A DNA stretch of 64,000 bases from Rhodopseudomonas pseudopalustris (GTDB lineage: Bacteria > Pseudomonadota > Alphaproteobacteria > Rhizobiales > Xanthobacteraceae): NCBI RefSeq assembly GCF_900110435.1, contig NZ_FODT01000001.1, positions 1-64,000 of the forward strand. The letters run 5' to 3'. Below, in pieces: positions 1-11,517 of this stretch. Position 1 is the first letter of the stretch. Every line of letters starts with the position of its first letter. The position numbers and the translations under genes were made by a program. Below the pieces are notes generated by a model. The model saw only the letters and a program-made list of their open reading frames with translations, was not told where the DNA came from and ran no database searches.

Positions 1-474
1 AGTTGGACTTGAAACTTTGAACCGGCTGATCACAACGTTTTGACGAGGTCCCACCATATACGCCGACCAACGATTCACATCGCGATCGACACGACGTCCG
101 AAAACGTCATGGTGTAACCTTTGAAACGTGTAACCGCCGAAGTCTTTCGTCCGGTCTCAACGATCAAGAGCCGAAGCCCCCTCTCAATCAAGACCCGCAA
201 GGACTTCGCCGTCCACGTTTCTCTTTCTTCATCTTCACTTGTCAAACAGCCCGGAACCCGAAGGTCCCATGAACCCGAAGGTTCAATGAAGCACAAGCCC
301 GAAGGCCTCAACTTCTGCTCCTACACTTAGAGGAGCCTCAACCTCGACCCGACGGCAATTCGCAACCGACACCTATCGGCTGCTGGATCACTCATCGATG
401 ATCGATGGATGTTCTAGAGACACGGAAGCTCGCTGGTGCCCGTGGGGCTCAGCGGCGCCGCTCTCGATGGGCGG
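1..474 (-). ncRNA. 5' leader of an rRNA operon (16S gene just outside the left edge)
   Basis: Read on the minus strand, positions 250 to 213 give a block (GCTGTTTGACAAGTGAAG, then an AAGAAAGAGAAACGTGG stretch) that I recognise as the conserved alphaproteobacterial rrn leader, with a boxA-like TGTTTGACAA. The final minus-strand bases, ending at position 1, are ...GGTTCAAAG..CAAGTCCAACT, which is how the sequence just before the 16S start (TGAGAGTTTGATCCTGG) reads in this family. The mature 16S is therefore expected to begin at about position 0. Three short hairpins with C(UUCG)G loops lie at 253-267, 271-284 and 295-308 in the transcript. There is no protein-coding evidence; open frames here have no recognisable product. 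The assignment rests on remembered sequence, so confidence is good but not complete. Confidence 0.7.
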
Positions 475-504
475 TTTATAGGCCAGCCCCGTCGAACCTG
501 TCAA
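475..504 (-). promoter_or_regulatory. Strong sigma70-type promoter of the rRNA operon
   Basis: On the minus strand TTGACA (499-504) is followed after 18 bases by TATAAA (475-480), a near-perfect -35/-10 pair. It lies about 230 bases upstream of the boxA-like block and reads toward the rrn leader. A GC-rich GCGGCGCCGC stretch follows the -10, as is common for stringently controlled promoters. Confidence 0.65.
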
Positions 505-1004
505 CGCCCATCGTCAGAAAAATGTCGTGTTCGGTGGAACATTCGATTTCTGTCGATAGCACAAGGCTTTCTGGCCCCTCGCGCCGTACTGAAGCCACAT
601 TCCTCGGACGTTCTCGCGAAAATAGATGGGCCGAGTTTTTCCGGTTGGGGGTCGCCGCAGCCGGATTTCGCCAGACAGGGTCGCGATCGTGACGCAATCA
701 TCGCCAATTCCTCTGTTGGGTTCGGCTTCGAACATTGCCCGCCATTGACGTTCGCGCCGGCTGCCAGCAATTTGGCGCCACTTGTCGAACGTCCGCGGCG
801 CAGTCCCGGCTCCCTGCTTCGCCCGCGCGGCGAAACAGCAGGCCCCGGGGCAGCTGGAGGCTCTCGCGATCCCGCGGATCGTGAGAAGGCTCCGACAGGT
901 CAAGGACACTTGCGACCGGCGAAAGCCGACCGCTTGGGGAATTTGGGGGACGGCGATTGAGCCAAAGGGTTTCACGGGGACGCAGCCACGGGCGTGAGAT
1001 CGGC
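505..1004. other. Intergenic region between divergent rrn promoter and M23 peptidase gene
   Basis: About 500 bases without a convincing gene. It must hold the promoter of the downstream peptidase and any upstream activating sequence for the rrn promoter. An inverted repeat (GTTCCACCGAAC on the minus strand, about 529-540) lies just upstream of the rrn promoter. Open frames across the region have no recognisable product and overlap one another on both strands. Confidence 0.5.
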
Positions 1005-3002
1005 ATGATCGATCTCGGTCACGAGCCGCCGCTTTCTGTCGACGGCTCCGAAGCGGCGGTGATCGATCGCCGCCGCGTGTCGGTACAATGGTTCAGCGGC
1101 ACGATTCTGACGGGCCTGTGCGGCGCAGCCTTGATCGGCGGCGCCGTTTTCGCGTCGCTCGACGGCGAAACCACCTTCGCCAAAGCGCCGGAGCGGGTCG
1201 AGGCCGCGCTGCGCGGGGCGTTCGGCGCCGACAAGAACGCCGCCCTGCATAAGAGCGACCGCCTGCCCCCGCCGAGCGAATCGGCCGCCGCGCGCAACGT
1301 GATTCGAGTCTCGACGGTGTCCCGCGTCGGCAATCGCGACGTCGTCCGGGTCCGCCCCTTCATCAAGATTGCCGGCAACCTGTCGCTGACCACCAGCGAT
1401 CTGTCCGCCAAGATCCCGGCCTTCAATGCGCAGCGGATGCTGAGCGACGTCGGCGCCGCGGCGCCCGCGGCGGAGGATGCGCAGAACCCCGACGCTGTCG
1501 AGCCGGACGCCGAAGTCTCGTTCGTCACCCGCGATCTCGGCCAGGTGCTGCCCAAGGCGAAGATCGCCGGCCAGATCCCGCCCGATGAAATCCTGATGCG
1601 GGTGCGCGACGCCGCGAACTGGAAGGGCAATAGCGGCGTGCGCTACGCCAGCGCGACCTCCGGCGAGATCGGCGGCGACATGAGGCTCGCTTACGCGCCC
1701 GAAGGCGCCTCCGCCGATCCTTATGCCGGCTTCGAAACCCGGATCGTGCCTGAAAACGTCACGCTGCTGCCGAAGACCAAGGAACAGGCGACCGGCGGCA
1801 ATCCCACCGGCGAGCGCGTCCATCTCGTCAAGAAGGGCGATACCGTGGTGTCGGTGCTGCGCGACCAGGGCGCCAGCGAGGAGGACGCCAATGCGGTCGC
1901 GGCGGCGCTGGGCGCACGCGGACGCAGCGGCGGGGTGAAAGAAGGCCAGAAACTGCGAATCCTGATGGAGCCCGCCGGCGCCGGCAAGCCGTCGCAGCCG
2001 TTCCGGGTGATCATCGCCAACGAATCCACCGTCGAGGCCGTCGCGGCGCTGTCCGATCTCGGCCGATACGTCGCCGTCGACGTCCAGAGCCTCAACACCG
2101 TCAGCGACACCGCCGACAACAGCGACGAGGACGAGGACGACGGCACCGGCGTTCGCCTCTACCAGTCGATCTACGAGACCGCGCTGCGCAACAAGGTGCC
2201 GCAGGCGATCATCGACGACATGATCAAGATCTATTCCTACGACGTCGACTTCCAGCGCAAGGTCCAGGCCGGCGACTCGTTCGAGGTGTTCTACGCCGGC
2301 GACGACGAGACCACCGCCACCATCGAGAAGAACGACGTGCTGTTCGCCTCGCTCACGGTGGGCGGCGAGACCAAGAAATACTACCGCTTCCAGACCCCCG
2401 ACGACGCCGTGGTCGATTTCTACGACGAGAGCGGCAAGAGCGCGAAGAAGTTCCTGGTGCGCAAGCCGGTCAACAACGCGATCATGCGCTCGGGCTTCGG
2501 CGGCCGCCGCCATCCGATTCTCGGCTACGTCAAAATGCACACCGGCGTCGACTGGTCGACGCCCTACGGCACGCCGATCTTCGCCTCCGGCAACGGCGTG
2601 ATCGAAAAGGCCGGCTGGGAAGGCGGCTACGGCAAATATATCCGCGTCAAGCACAACAACGGCTACGAGACTGCCTACGGCCACATGTCGGCGTTCGCCA
2701 AGGGCATGGAGCCCGGCAGGCGGGTGCGCCAGGGCCAGGTGATCGGCTTCGTCGGCTCCACCGGCCTGTCGACCGGCGCACATGTCCACTACGAAATCCT
2801 CGTCAACGGCCGCTTCGTCGACCCGATGCGCGTCAAGCTGCCGCGCGGCCGCTCGCTCGATGGCCCGCTGATGGCGAGCTTCGAAAAAGAGCGCGACCGG
2901 CTCGACGGCATGTTGACCAGCCGCGGCGGCAGCAGAATGTCGGAAGACCTGACCGCAGCGGCCCCGGTGCGCAGCGTGAACGCGGCGGCGGCGCGGAAGT
3001 AG
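1005..3002 (+). CDS. Membrane-anchored M23 (LytM-type) peptidoglycan endopeptidase
   Basis: A 665-residue protein with a short cytoplasmic N-terminus, one membrane segment at about residues 29-51, a long periplasmic linker, a LysM/OapA-like stretch near 269-320 (VHLVKKGDTVVSVL) and a C-terminal M23 domain. The zinc ligands are intact: HTGVD at H512/D516 and the HVH pair at H593/H595. M23 enzymes cut peptide cross-links of murein, while some relatives only activate amidases; intact ligands here argue for a working enzyme. I chose the ATG at 1005; an in-frame TTG at 957 would add 16 residues with no sign of being coding. It is transcribed divergently from the rRNA operon. Confidence 0.88.
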   Translation: MIDLGHEPPLSVDGSEAAVIDRRRVSVQWFSGTILTGLCGAALIGGAVFASLDGETTFAKAPERVEAALRGAFGADKNAALHKSDRLPPPSESAAARNVIRVSTVSRVGNRDVVRVRPFIKIAGNLSLTTSDLSAKIPAFNAQRMLSDVGAAAPAAEDAQNPDAVEPDAEVSFVTRDLGQVLPKAKIAGQIPPDEILMRVRDAANWKGNSGVRYASATSGEIGGDMRLAYAPEGASADPYAGFETRIVPENVTLLPKTKEQATGGNPTGERVHLVKKGDTVVSVLRDQGASEEDANAVAAALGARGRSGGVKEGQKLRILMEPAGAGKPSQPFRVIIANESTVEAVAALSDLGRYVAVDVQSLNTVSDTADNSDEDEDDGTGVRLYQSIYETALRNKVPQAIIDDMIKIYSYDVDFQRKVQAGDSFEVFYAGDDETTATIEKNDVLFASLTVGGETKKYYRFQTPDDAVVDFYDESGKSAKKFLVRKPVNNAIMRSGFGGRRHPILGYVKMHTGVDWSTPYGTPIFASGNGVIEKAGWEGGYGKYIRVKHNNGYETAYGHMSAFAKGMEPGRRVRQGQVIGFVGSTGLSTGAHVHYEILVNGRFVDPMRVKLPRGRSLDGPLMASFEKERDRLDGMLTSRGGSRMSEDLTAAAPVRSVNAAAARK

Positions 3003-3083
3003 CTGCTGTTTTTTTGAATCGGCCGACGACAGGCGATGCACATTGCGGGCGCAGGACGGCTCCGTCCCCCGGCATCGCATCGG

Positions 3084-3239
3084 CTATTTTTTCGGATCCG
3101 GGAACGTCGCAGTCAGTGTGTATTTGCCGTTGCTCTGCTCTTTTTTCTCGACCGAGATGGCTTTCGCCTTCTTGAAGGCGGCCGTCAGGAGATCAACGTC
3201 ATCGGCCTTGACGTCCTTGGTGATCAAAATCTGAGGCAT
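3084..3239 (-). CDS. Small conserved-looking 51-residue protein
   Basis: The protein begins MPQILITKDVKADDVDLLTA and ends TATFPDPKK. It is preceded by a very good ribosome binding site, AGGAGGAAG, ending four bases before the ATG. It is lysine/aspartate rich and soluble, with a predicted beta-helix-beta layout (ILITKDV, DLLTAAFKKAK, KYTLTATF). It lies 24 bases downstream of the lipoprotein gene on the same strand, so the two are probably co-transcribed. I do not recognise the family. The strong RBS and codon use like its neighbours are the evidence that it is real. Confidence 0.65.
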   Translation of the reverse strand: MPQILITKDVKADDVDLLTAAFKKAKAISVEKKEQSNGKYTLTATFPDPKK

Positions 3240-3263
3240 CGGCTTCCTCCTGGATAGTTGCGC

Positions 3264-4127
3264 TTATCGGCAGATCCCGGCCTGTCTGGCCTTGCCCAGC
3301 AGGTTGTTTCGGCGGGTTTCCGCGGCGCCCGAAGCGTCGACGAGCAACCGCGCGAACGCCCGCGGGGTCGGCGGCTTGGTCAATGCGATCAGATCATCCT
3401 CCTTCACGTCCGGGTTCATCAGACATGCTCGCAACGCCACGGTCGACGATGTCGATCCGTAGGTGACGGTGATCGATTCGCGCTTCTCCTCCTCGACCGC
3501 CTGCGCATCGGCCGCCAACACTTCGCTGGTCGACAGCATTCCGCCCGTGAAGGTGCCGGCGCGATAGTAAGCCTCGAGATCGGAAAGAGCCGCCGCGAGT
3601 GGATACTCGCTCGTCGAGAGCTGCATCCCGGACACGATGCGCCCATAGATCTCGCCCCTCTTCGCGCGCATCTGGGATTGAATCCACTGCACGCTCTGCG
3701 CGAGCAGGACGTCATTGTCGTAAGCGGCTCGCGTTCCGGTGATGAAACCCGCCGCTCCTGTGAGGATGTTCTTGGTCGCCACCGGCGCAAGCAATCCGGA
3801 AGCCGTCGTCAGACCGAGCGTCGCCGCGGCGGCGCCGAAACCAACGTTTTGCCGCTCTCTGGTCAGCGCGGATTCGTAAGCCGTGTATTGCATGTCGATC
3901 GCGTACATCCGCGCTGCGATGAATGCGTTGCGGTCGGCGGCGCTGTTCGCCAATCTGCTGAGATCGAGCCGGCCGATCGCCTGTCGCACCATCTCGGCCT
4001 CGACATCGACCGGGTAAAGCCGCTTCGGGCCATCGGTGACAAAGACGCAGCCGGTGAGCGCCGACGCCGCGACGACAAGTACAACCGTCGCAACGCTCCG
4101 AAACCCAGACCGAATGAGACCGCCCAT
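3264..4127 (-). CDS. Predicted lipoprotein of unknown function
   Basis: A 287-residue protein with a lipoprotein signal: hydrophobic VATVVLVVAASALTGC with the lipobox Cys at residue 27. The mature part is mostly helical. It has an Ala/Gly-rich segment (GFGAAAATLGLTTASGLLAPVATKNILTG) that could be a membrane-inserting hairpin, and a C-terminal region with two cysteines. The start was placed at the Met just before the signal sequence; an upstream in-frame start would add 28 residues ahead of it. The gene leads a probable two-gene unit with the 51-residue protein and converges on the M23 peptidase gene. I do not recognise a characterised family. Confidence 0.7.
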   Translation of the reverse strand: MGGLIRSGFRSVATVVLVVAASALTGCVFVTDGPKRLYPVDVEAEMVRQAIGRLDLSRLANSAADRNAFIAARMYAIDMQYTAYESALTRERQNVGFGAAAATLGLTTASGLLAPVATKNILTGAAGFITGTRAAYDNDVLLAQSVQWIQSQMRAKRGEIYGRIVSGMQLSTSEYPLAAALSDLEAYYRAGTFTGGMLSTSEVLAADAQAVEEEKRESITVTYGSTSSTVALRACLMNPDVKEDDLIALTKPPTPRAFARLLVDASGAAETRRNNLLGKARQAGICR

Positions 4128-4691
4128 CGTCCGCAATCCTTGTCGCCCGCAATCCTCGCGCTCCCGCAGGGCAGCAAGCATCGCGCCGCAAAGTCGCGAC
4201 GGCCGGCGCACGCTGTCACTGGATCAAACCGCTCGGGCAAGCCGGGAGTAATCAATTCAGCCCGAGGGCAGTAATCGTCAGAGTTTTCGAAATTCGACGG
4301 AGCCAACGCTCCGCGCAACTATCAACAGATCAACGACAAGCTACGTGCAATCAAAATACTTCCGGGAGTGATTGTGCGGCGGAGACCGGATAGCCTGCAA
4401 GCAAATTCTGCGATCGACTATCGCATCAATTCGGATTGTATCCTTGTTGCAACATCGCCTGCTATCAGCCTCTATCAGGACAGCTTCGCGGACGTGTTGA
4501 TCAGGGCCGATCGATGCATCCTGGCTTGTGCTCGCGCGAATGCGGACTCCGCCAGGCGATCGGGGCGGCCCGCATGTTCACCCGAGATCGACAACGCGAT
4601 CTGTCAGTTGGAGACGAAGTAGCTGGAGCGCAGCCGTTCCCCGGACGCGGCGCAGCGCGCGTGCACTGCACCTTGTCCGGGACACGGGTCC
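4128..4691. other. Intergenic region upstream of lipoprotein, downstream of clpB
   Basis: About 560 bases. It should contain the lipoprotein promoter and the clpB 3' end, but I see no clean hairpin terminator and no recognisable gene. An 84-codon plus-strand frame (about 4368-4622) lacks a Shine-Dalgarno sequence and any recognisable product. Confidence 0.4.
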
Positions 4692-7331
<2,640 letters not shown>

Positions 7332-7557
7332 TTGGGATGTCCCTCAGCCTGCCATCGGCGCCTCGAAAGCACGCGGACGGCATCTTCATTGGGGTTCCGC
7401 CGGCCGCGCTGACATTCCTCAACCGGCGGCGGTCGTCGCCTCGCTCTTTGCAGGCGCAGGCTTGAGGGAAATGTGGGCATCGGTTCCGGGAACGGAAGGG
7501 CGCGCCTCACAATTTCGTGCACGTGACAGCCCCGGGCGAAATCTCCTAAACAGCCCC

Positions 7558-8340
7558 ATGCCGAACGAAACGCCTGCCTCGATCCCCGCCTCGATCGCCT
7601 CGATCTACCGCTACCCGGTCAAAGGCCTGTCACCGGAGCCGCTGCCGGAGGTAGCGCTGAGCACCGGGCAGACGCTGCCGGGGGACCGCGCATTCGCGAT
7701 CGAGAACGGGCCGATCGGCTTCGACCCCGCCGCGCCGAAATATTTCCCGAAGATCCGCTTTCTGATGCTGATGCGCAATGAGCGGCTGGCGGCCCTTCGC
7801 ACCCGCTACGATGCGGCGAGCCGGCGATTGGCGATCACCCGCAACGGCGCCGAGCTGGCGAGCGGCGACATCTCCACCGATGACGGCCGCGCCGCCATCG
7901 AACGGTTCTTCGCCGCCGACTTTGCCGACGAGCTGCGTGGGCCGCCGAAGCTGCTGGAAGGCCGCGGCCACAGCTTCTCGGATGTGGCCATGAAAGTGGT
8001 GTCGATCATCAATTTGGCCAGCGTCGCGGCGCTGGAGGGGATGATCGGGCGAAAGGTCGACCCGCTGCGCTTCCGCGCCAATCTCTATGTCGACGGCTGG
8101 CCGGCCTGGCACGAATTCGACCTGCTCGGCCAGACGCTGTCGATCGGCGGCGCCCGGCTGAAGGTGGTGAAGCGCATCGTCCGCTGCGCCGCCACCAATG
8201 TCGACCCGGACACCGCCGCCCGCGACCTCACGATTCCCGAGACGCTGCAGCAGCAGCTCGGCCACGCCGATTGCGGGGTCTATGCCGAGGTGATGAGCGG
8301 CGGCCGGATCGCGCAGGGCGATGAAGTGGGGGTCGCGTAG
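7558..8340 (+). CDS. MOSC domain-containing protein (YcbX-like)
   Basis: A 260-residue protein. The N-terminus (IASIYRYPVKGLSPE) is the MOSC beta-barrel domain found ahead of MOSC domains. The C-terminal half is a MOSC domain ending with the conserved-type segment around VKRIVRCAATNVDP, which carries the single Cys expected to bind sulfur or molybdenum cofactor. Members reduce N-hydroxylated compounds or handle Moco sulfuration. Here the redox partner is not fused: there is no 2Fe-2S ferredoxin domain, unlike E. coli YcbX. The ATG at 7558 places the domain start directly at the N-terminus; upstream in-frame codons have no homologous look. Confidence 0.85.
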   Translation: MPNETPASIPASIASIYRYPVKGLSPEPLPEVALSTGQTLPGDRAFAIENGPIGFDPAAPKYFPKIRFLMLMRNERLAALRTRYDAASRRLAITRNGAELASGDISTDDGRAAIERFFAADFADELRGPPKLLEGRGHSFSDVAMKVVSIINLASVAALEGMIGRKVDPLRFRANLYVDGWPAWHEFDLLGQTLSIGGARLKVVKRIVRCAATNVDPDTAARDLTIPETLQQQLGHADCGVYAEVMSGGRIAQGDEVGVA

Positions 8341-8350
8341 CGGCGCGGGC

Positions 8351-8492
8351 CTTCCCTTCTCCCCTTGTGGGAGAAGGTGGCGCTGACGACGTCAGCGCCG
8401 GATGAAGGGTACCGAACGCGACGGCCGCGCTTAACATCGACCCCTCACCCGGCAGCCTTCGGCTGCCACCCTCTCCCGCAAGGGGAGAGGGT
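8351..8492. repeat. Dispersed intergenic palindromic repeat, CTCTCCCC family, copy 1
   Basis: Two inverted arms (CTTCTCCCCTTGTGGGAGAAG near the left and CTCTCCCGCAAGGGGAGAG at the right) flank a variable centre containing GGCAGCCTTCGGCTGCC and GCGCTGACGACGTCAGCGC hairpins. The same architecture appears at 11637-11797 and 15925-16060. It lies between convergent genes and may act as a transcription terminator. No coding function is visible. Confidence 0.7.
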
Positions 8493-8506
8493 TAGTGCGA
8501 GCGTTC

Positions 8507-9295
8507 TCAGCTCGACGGCATCACATAGGCGTAGATGCGGCCTTTCGAATACACCGACTCGGCGACGCGCCGGCCGTGATTGCCGGACACCACGATCGGA
8601 TTGCCGCGCGCATCGATGCCGCTGACGACGCCGACATGGCCGCCGCGCTTGCCGCGCGACATCACCGCGATGGCGCCGACCTGCGGGCCGGAGATGCGCT
8701 GACCGTAGCGGGCGAACGAACTCGCCATATCCGAGCCGGTGCCGCGATGGCCGCTACGCTCCAGCACCATGTTCATGAAGCGCGCGCACCACAGGCGGCC
8801 GCGTCCGGTCGGATTGCCGCCGATATAGCTGCGCGCCGCGGCGACAAGGTTCGATCCCGAACCGCCGCCGCCGTTCCAGGTCTGCCACTGCGCCTGCTGT
8901 GCCTCGGCCGCCTGCTGCGCCTCAGGCGCCTGCCGTGCCGAGCGGCGCTGCGCGCGCTGCTTGATCATGCGCGGCGCGCTGCTGCCGCTGGCGTCGTTCG
9001 GCGCGTAGCTCTGCGCCTGATTATTCGACGTGACGCCAAACGGCTGCGCGAATCCGTTGTCCGCCGCCAAGCCGGTTTGATTCCAACTGCTCTGACGCTT
9101 GACGTAGCGCTGGTGACGCTGGTGCCGGTGATAGCCACGATGCGACACGTGGTGATCGCCGTGATGCGAAGCGGTGTGACCATGATGACGATGCATCGGC
9201 CGGGCCGATGCGGGGCTCGCCAGTGCGGCGACCGTCGCGACACCCAGAACCCATGCGAAAACGCGACCCATCCGAAACGCAGTGAACTCAACCAT
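8507..9295 (-). CDS. Secreted TIGR02594/CHAP-like family protein
   Basis: A 262-residue exported protein: signal sequence MVEFTAFRMGRVFAWVLGVATV...ASA, then a His-rich linker (HRHHGHTASHHGDHHVSHRG), a Gln/Ala-rich low-complexity stretch, and a C-terminal domain of about 110 residues resembling the TIGR02594 branch of NlpC/P60-CHAP enzymes. The candidate catalytic Cys is in RLWCARFMN and the His in GGHVGVVSG, with a third residue near VVSGNHGRR. These enzymes usually cut peptidoglycan peptide or amide bonds. I chose the Met immediately before the signal sequence; about 53 upstream in-frame residues look non-coding. It lies downstream of metXW on the same strand but 214 bases away, so probably has its own promoter. 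Confidence 0.8.
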   Translation of the reverse strand: MVEFTAFRMGRVFAWVLGVATVAALASPASARPMHRHHGHTASHHGDHHVSHRGYHRHQRHQRYVKRQSSWNQTGLAADNGFAQPFGVTSNNQAQSYAPNDASGSSAPRMIKQRAQRRSARQAPEAQQAAEAQQAQWQTWNGGGGSGSNLVAAARSYIGGNPTGRGRLWCARFMNMVLERSGHRGTGSDMASSFARYGQRISGPQVGAIAVMSRGKRGGHVGVVSGIDARGNPIVVSGNHGRRVAESVYSKGRIYAYVMPSS

Positions 9296-9509
9296 ACAGC
9301 AACTCTCTCCATCGACACGCCGGCTCGTGACGACCGGCAGGCGCCGTAAACAGAGTAGCGATGGCGAGAGAATGACTCGTGCGGCGCAGAGGCAGTGATT
9401 CCGCGGTGATAAGAAGATCATTTCGTGGCGGCGGAACCCGGCTTGCACGTGCAACGGGTTTCACTCATTCGCCACAACGCGTATCACCAGGACCGCGATC
9501 CGCGATCGA

Positions 9510-10202
9510 TCAGGGCGCGATGTAGTCTCCGGGCGCGGGCGGCTTCTTCTGCGCGCGGCTGAGCAGGAACACGCCCTGCTCGCCGAACATGTTCCAGAAC
9601 CACCACGGCGCGTTGAGCCGCAGCGGCCGGCCGTAGCGATCGAGCGCCACCGCGCGCTCCATCTTGACGTTGATCTCGCCGCACAGCACGACGAAATCCT
9701 TGATGGTGCAGAAATGGATGTTCGGCGTGTCGTACCAGGTCGCCGGCAAATTCTCGGTGCGCGGCATCTGACCGTTGATCAGCAATTGCAGCCGCATGTT
9801 GATGTAGCCGAAATTCGGAAACGACACGATCGCACGGCGGCCGATCCGCAGCAGATTTTCCAGCACGACCTTCGGTTGCCGCGTCGCCTGCAACGTCTGC
9901 GACAGAATCACGTAGTCGAACGCATCATCATTGTAGTTGTCGAGGTCGGTGTCGGCGTCGCCCTGCACCACCGCGAGGCCGCGCGAGACGCAGCGATTGA
10001 CGCCCTCGCGCGACAGTTCGATGCCGCGGCAATCGACGCCGCGGGATTCCATCAACTGCATCAGATCGCCCTCGCCGCAGCCGACGTCGAGCACCTTGGA
10101 GCCGGGCTCGACCATGTCGGACACCAGCAGATGGTCGGCGCGATGCACCCGCAGCGCCGGGCGCGCGGAATATTCCAGAGGCAAGCTCTCCTGCACCGCC
10201 AT
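9510..10202 (-). CDS. metW: MetW methyltransferase-like protein of methionine synthesis
   Basis: A 230-residue SAM-dependent methyltransferase fold with motif I VLDVGCGEGDLM and the family-typical ends (LRVHRADHLLVSDMV at the start, NMFGEQGVFLLSR near the end). MetW accompanies MetX in proteobacteria that use O-acetylhomoserine, and has been shown in some species to form a complex with MetX needed for full activity. Its ATG follows the metX stop codon after a single base, so the two are translationally coupled. A longer in-frame extension would overlap metX and is rejected. Confidence 0.93.
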   Translation of the reverse strand: MAVQESLPLEYSARPALRVHRADHLLVSDMVEPGSKVLDVGCGEGDLMQLMESRGVDCRGIELSREGVNRCVSRGLAVVQGDADTDLDNYNDDAFDYVILSQTLQATRQPKVVLENLLRIGRRAIVSFPNFGYINMRLQLLINGQMPRTENLPATWYDTPNIHFCTIKDFVVLCGEINVKMERAVALDRYGRPLRLNAPWWFWNMFGEQGVFLLSRAQKKPPAPGDYIAP

Positions 10203-10203
10203 C

Positions 10204-11403
10204 TCAGCGCCCCGCTTTGCCGAGCCCGCGCGCCGTCGCCGCCGAGTGCAGGAAGGCGCGGGCGATGTCGATGAACTCCGGCACGTCGAGCAGGAAGGCG
10301 TCGTGGCCGCGGTCGGTCTCGATCTCGGCGAACGACACGCGCGCGCCGCCGGCGTTGAGCGCGTGCACGACCGCACGCGACTCCGAGGTCGGGAACAGCC
10401 AGTCGGACGTGAACGACACCACGCAGAACCGCGTCGTGGTGCCGCGAAACGCCTCCGCCAGAACGCCATTGTGGTCCGCGGCGATGTCGAAATAATCCAT
10501 CGCGCGGGTCAGATACAAATAGCTGTTGGCGTCGAACCGCTCGACGAAGGACGAGCCCTGATAGCGCAGATAGCTCTCGACCTGGAAATCGGCGTCGAAC
10601 GAGAACGTCGGCAGGTCGCGATCCTGCATCCTGCGGCCGAACTTGCGATGCAGCGCGGCGTCGGACAGATAGGTGATATGCGCGGCCATCCGCGCCACGC
10701 CGAGGCCGCGATGCGGATAGCAGCCTTCCTCGAAATAGCGGCCGTGCCGCCAGTCCGGATCGGCCATCACCGCCTGGCGGCCGAGTTCGTGGAACGCGAT
10801 GTTCTGCGCCGAGTGCCGGGTGGCGCAGGCCACCGCCAGCGCCGAATACACCCGCTCCGGATAGGCCACGCTCCATTGCAGCGCCTGCATCCCGCCCATC
10901 GAGCCGCCGACCACGCAGAACAGCGTCTCGATCCCGAGCCGGTCGATCAGCATCGCCTGCGCCCGGACCATGTCGGGGATGGTGATGACCGGAAAATCCA
11001 GCCCCCAGGGTTTGCCGGTGGCCGGATTGGTCGAGGCCGGGCCGGTGGAGCCCATGCAGCTGCCGATCACATTCGAGCAGATCACGAAATAGCGGCTGGT
11101 ATCGATCGGCTTGCCGGCGCCGACCAGCGTCAGCCAGCCGCCGGGCTTGCCGGTGATCGGATGCACATTGGCGATGTGCTGATCCATCGTCAGCGCGTGG
11201 CAAACCAGGATGGCGTTGCTCTTGTCGGCGTTGAGTTCGCCATAGGTCTGGTAGGCGATCTGGAACGGGGCGAGGTCGACGCCGCAATCGAGCCGCAGCG
11301 GCTGGTCGGCGCCGAACTGCGCGACCTGCGAATGCGGATGGTCCGCCTCGTGCGTCCGCTCGCCATTGGCGGCGAGCTGTCCCTTTACCGGATGTACATT
11401 CAT
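10204..11403 (-). CDS. metX: Homoserine O-acetyltransferase MetX
   Basis: A 399-residue alpha/beta hydrolase-fold acyltransferase that makes O-acetylhomoserine from homoserine and acetyl-CoA, the first committed step of methionine synthesis. Visible motifs: [21 protein letters not shown], nucleophile elbow GGSMGGMQ (Ser168) and C-terminal Asp/His region ([20 protein letters not shown]). I used the ATG at 11403; a GTG directly before it is also possible. It heads the metX-metW operon, and its leader contains a SAM-II riboswitch followed by an intrinsic terminator, so expression should fall when SAM is abundant. Confidence 0.95.
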   Translation of the reverse strand: MNVHPVKGQLAANGERTHEADHPHSQVAQFGADQPLRLDCGVDLAPFQIAYQTYGELNADKSNAILVCHALTMDQHIANVHPITGKPGGWLTLVGAGKPIDTSRYFVICSNVIGSCMGSTGPASTNPATGKPWGLDFPVITIPDMVRAQAMLIDRLGIETLFCVVGGSMGGMQALQWSVAYPERVYSALAVACATRHSAQNIAFHELGRQAVMADPDWRHGRYFEEGCYPHRGLGVARMAAHITYLSDAALHRKFGRRMQDRDLPTFSFDADFQVESYLRYQGSSFVERFDANSYLYLTRAMDYFDIAADHNGVLAEAFRGTTTRFCVVSFTSDWLFPTSESRAVVHALNAGGARVSFAEIETDRGHDAFLLDVPEFIDIARAFLHSAATARGLGKAGR

Positions 11404-11466
11404 CACACTGCCATCGGCCTCAGCGGAGGGTATCTCCGCTGACCTCAGATAAGAGTGGCCGAGCCA

Positions 11467-11501
11467 ATAAAAAACCCGGCCTGAACATTGGTTCGGCCGG
11501 G
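11467..11501 (-). terminator. Attenuator terminator in the metX leader
   Basis: On the minus strand CCCGGCC (11495-11501) pairs with GGCCGGG (11475-11481) and is followed by a T6 run and TATT. A GGCCGGGG copy immediately upstream (11513-11520) can instead pair with the same CCCGGCC and would prevent the terminator from forming. This gives a mutually exclusive terminator/antiterminator arrangement downstream of the SAM-II aptamer. Confidence 0.75.
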
Positions 11502-11517
11502 ATCGAAACTATCCCCG

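Noticed and set aside
436-960. Long plus- and minus-strand open frames between the rrn promoter and the M23 gene
   Set aside because: They overlap each other on both strands, lack an RBS and give no recognisable protein; one crosses the rrn promoter.
972-3080. 702-codon minus-strand frame opposite the M23 gene
   Set aside because: Antisense shadow of a GC-rich gene; His/Asp/Arg/Val-rich translation without domains. Similar long shadows occur opposite clpB, ftsH, pmbA and glcE.
4368-4622. 84-codon plus-strand frame downstream of the lipoprotein promoter region
   Set aside because: No Shine-Dalgarno sequence, no recognisable product, composition like non-coding DNA.
7361-7440. Possible RpoH promoter for clpB (GGTTGAGG ... 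CCCCAAT on the minus strand)
   Set aside because: Spacing of about 23 bases is too long for sigma32 and the -35 lacks CTTG.
8266-8520. CTCTCCCC repeats as possible CRISPR array
   Set aside because: Only paired inverted arms; no regularly spaced direct repeats.
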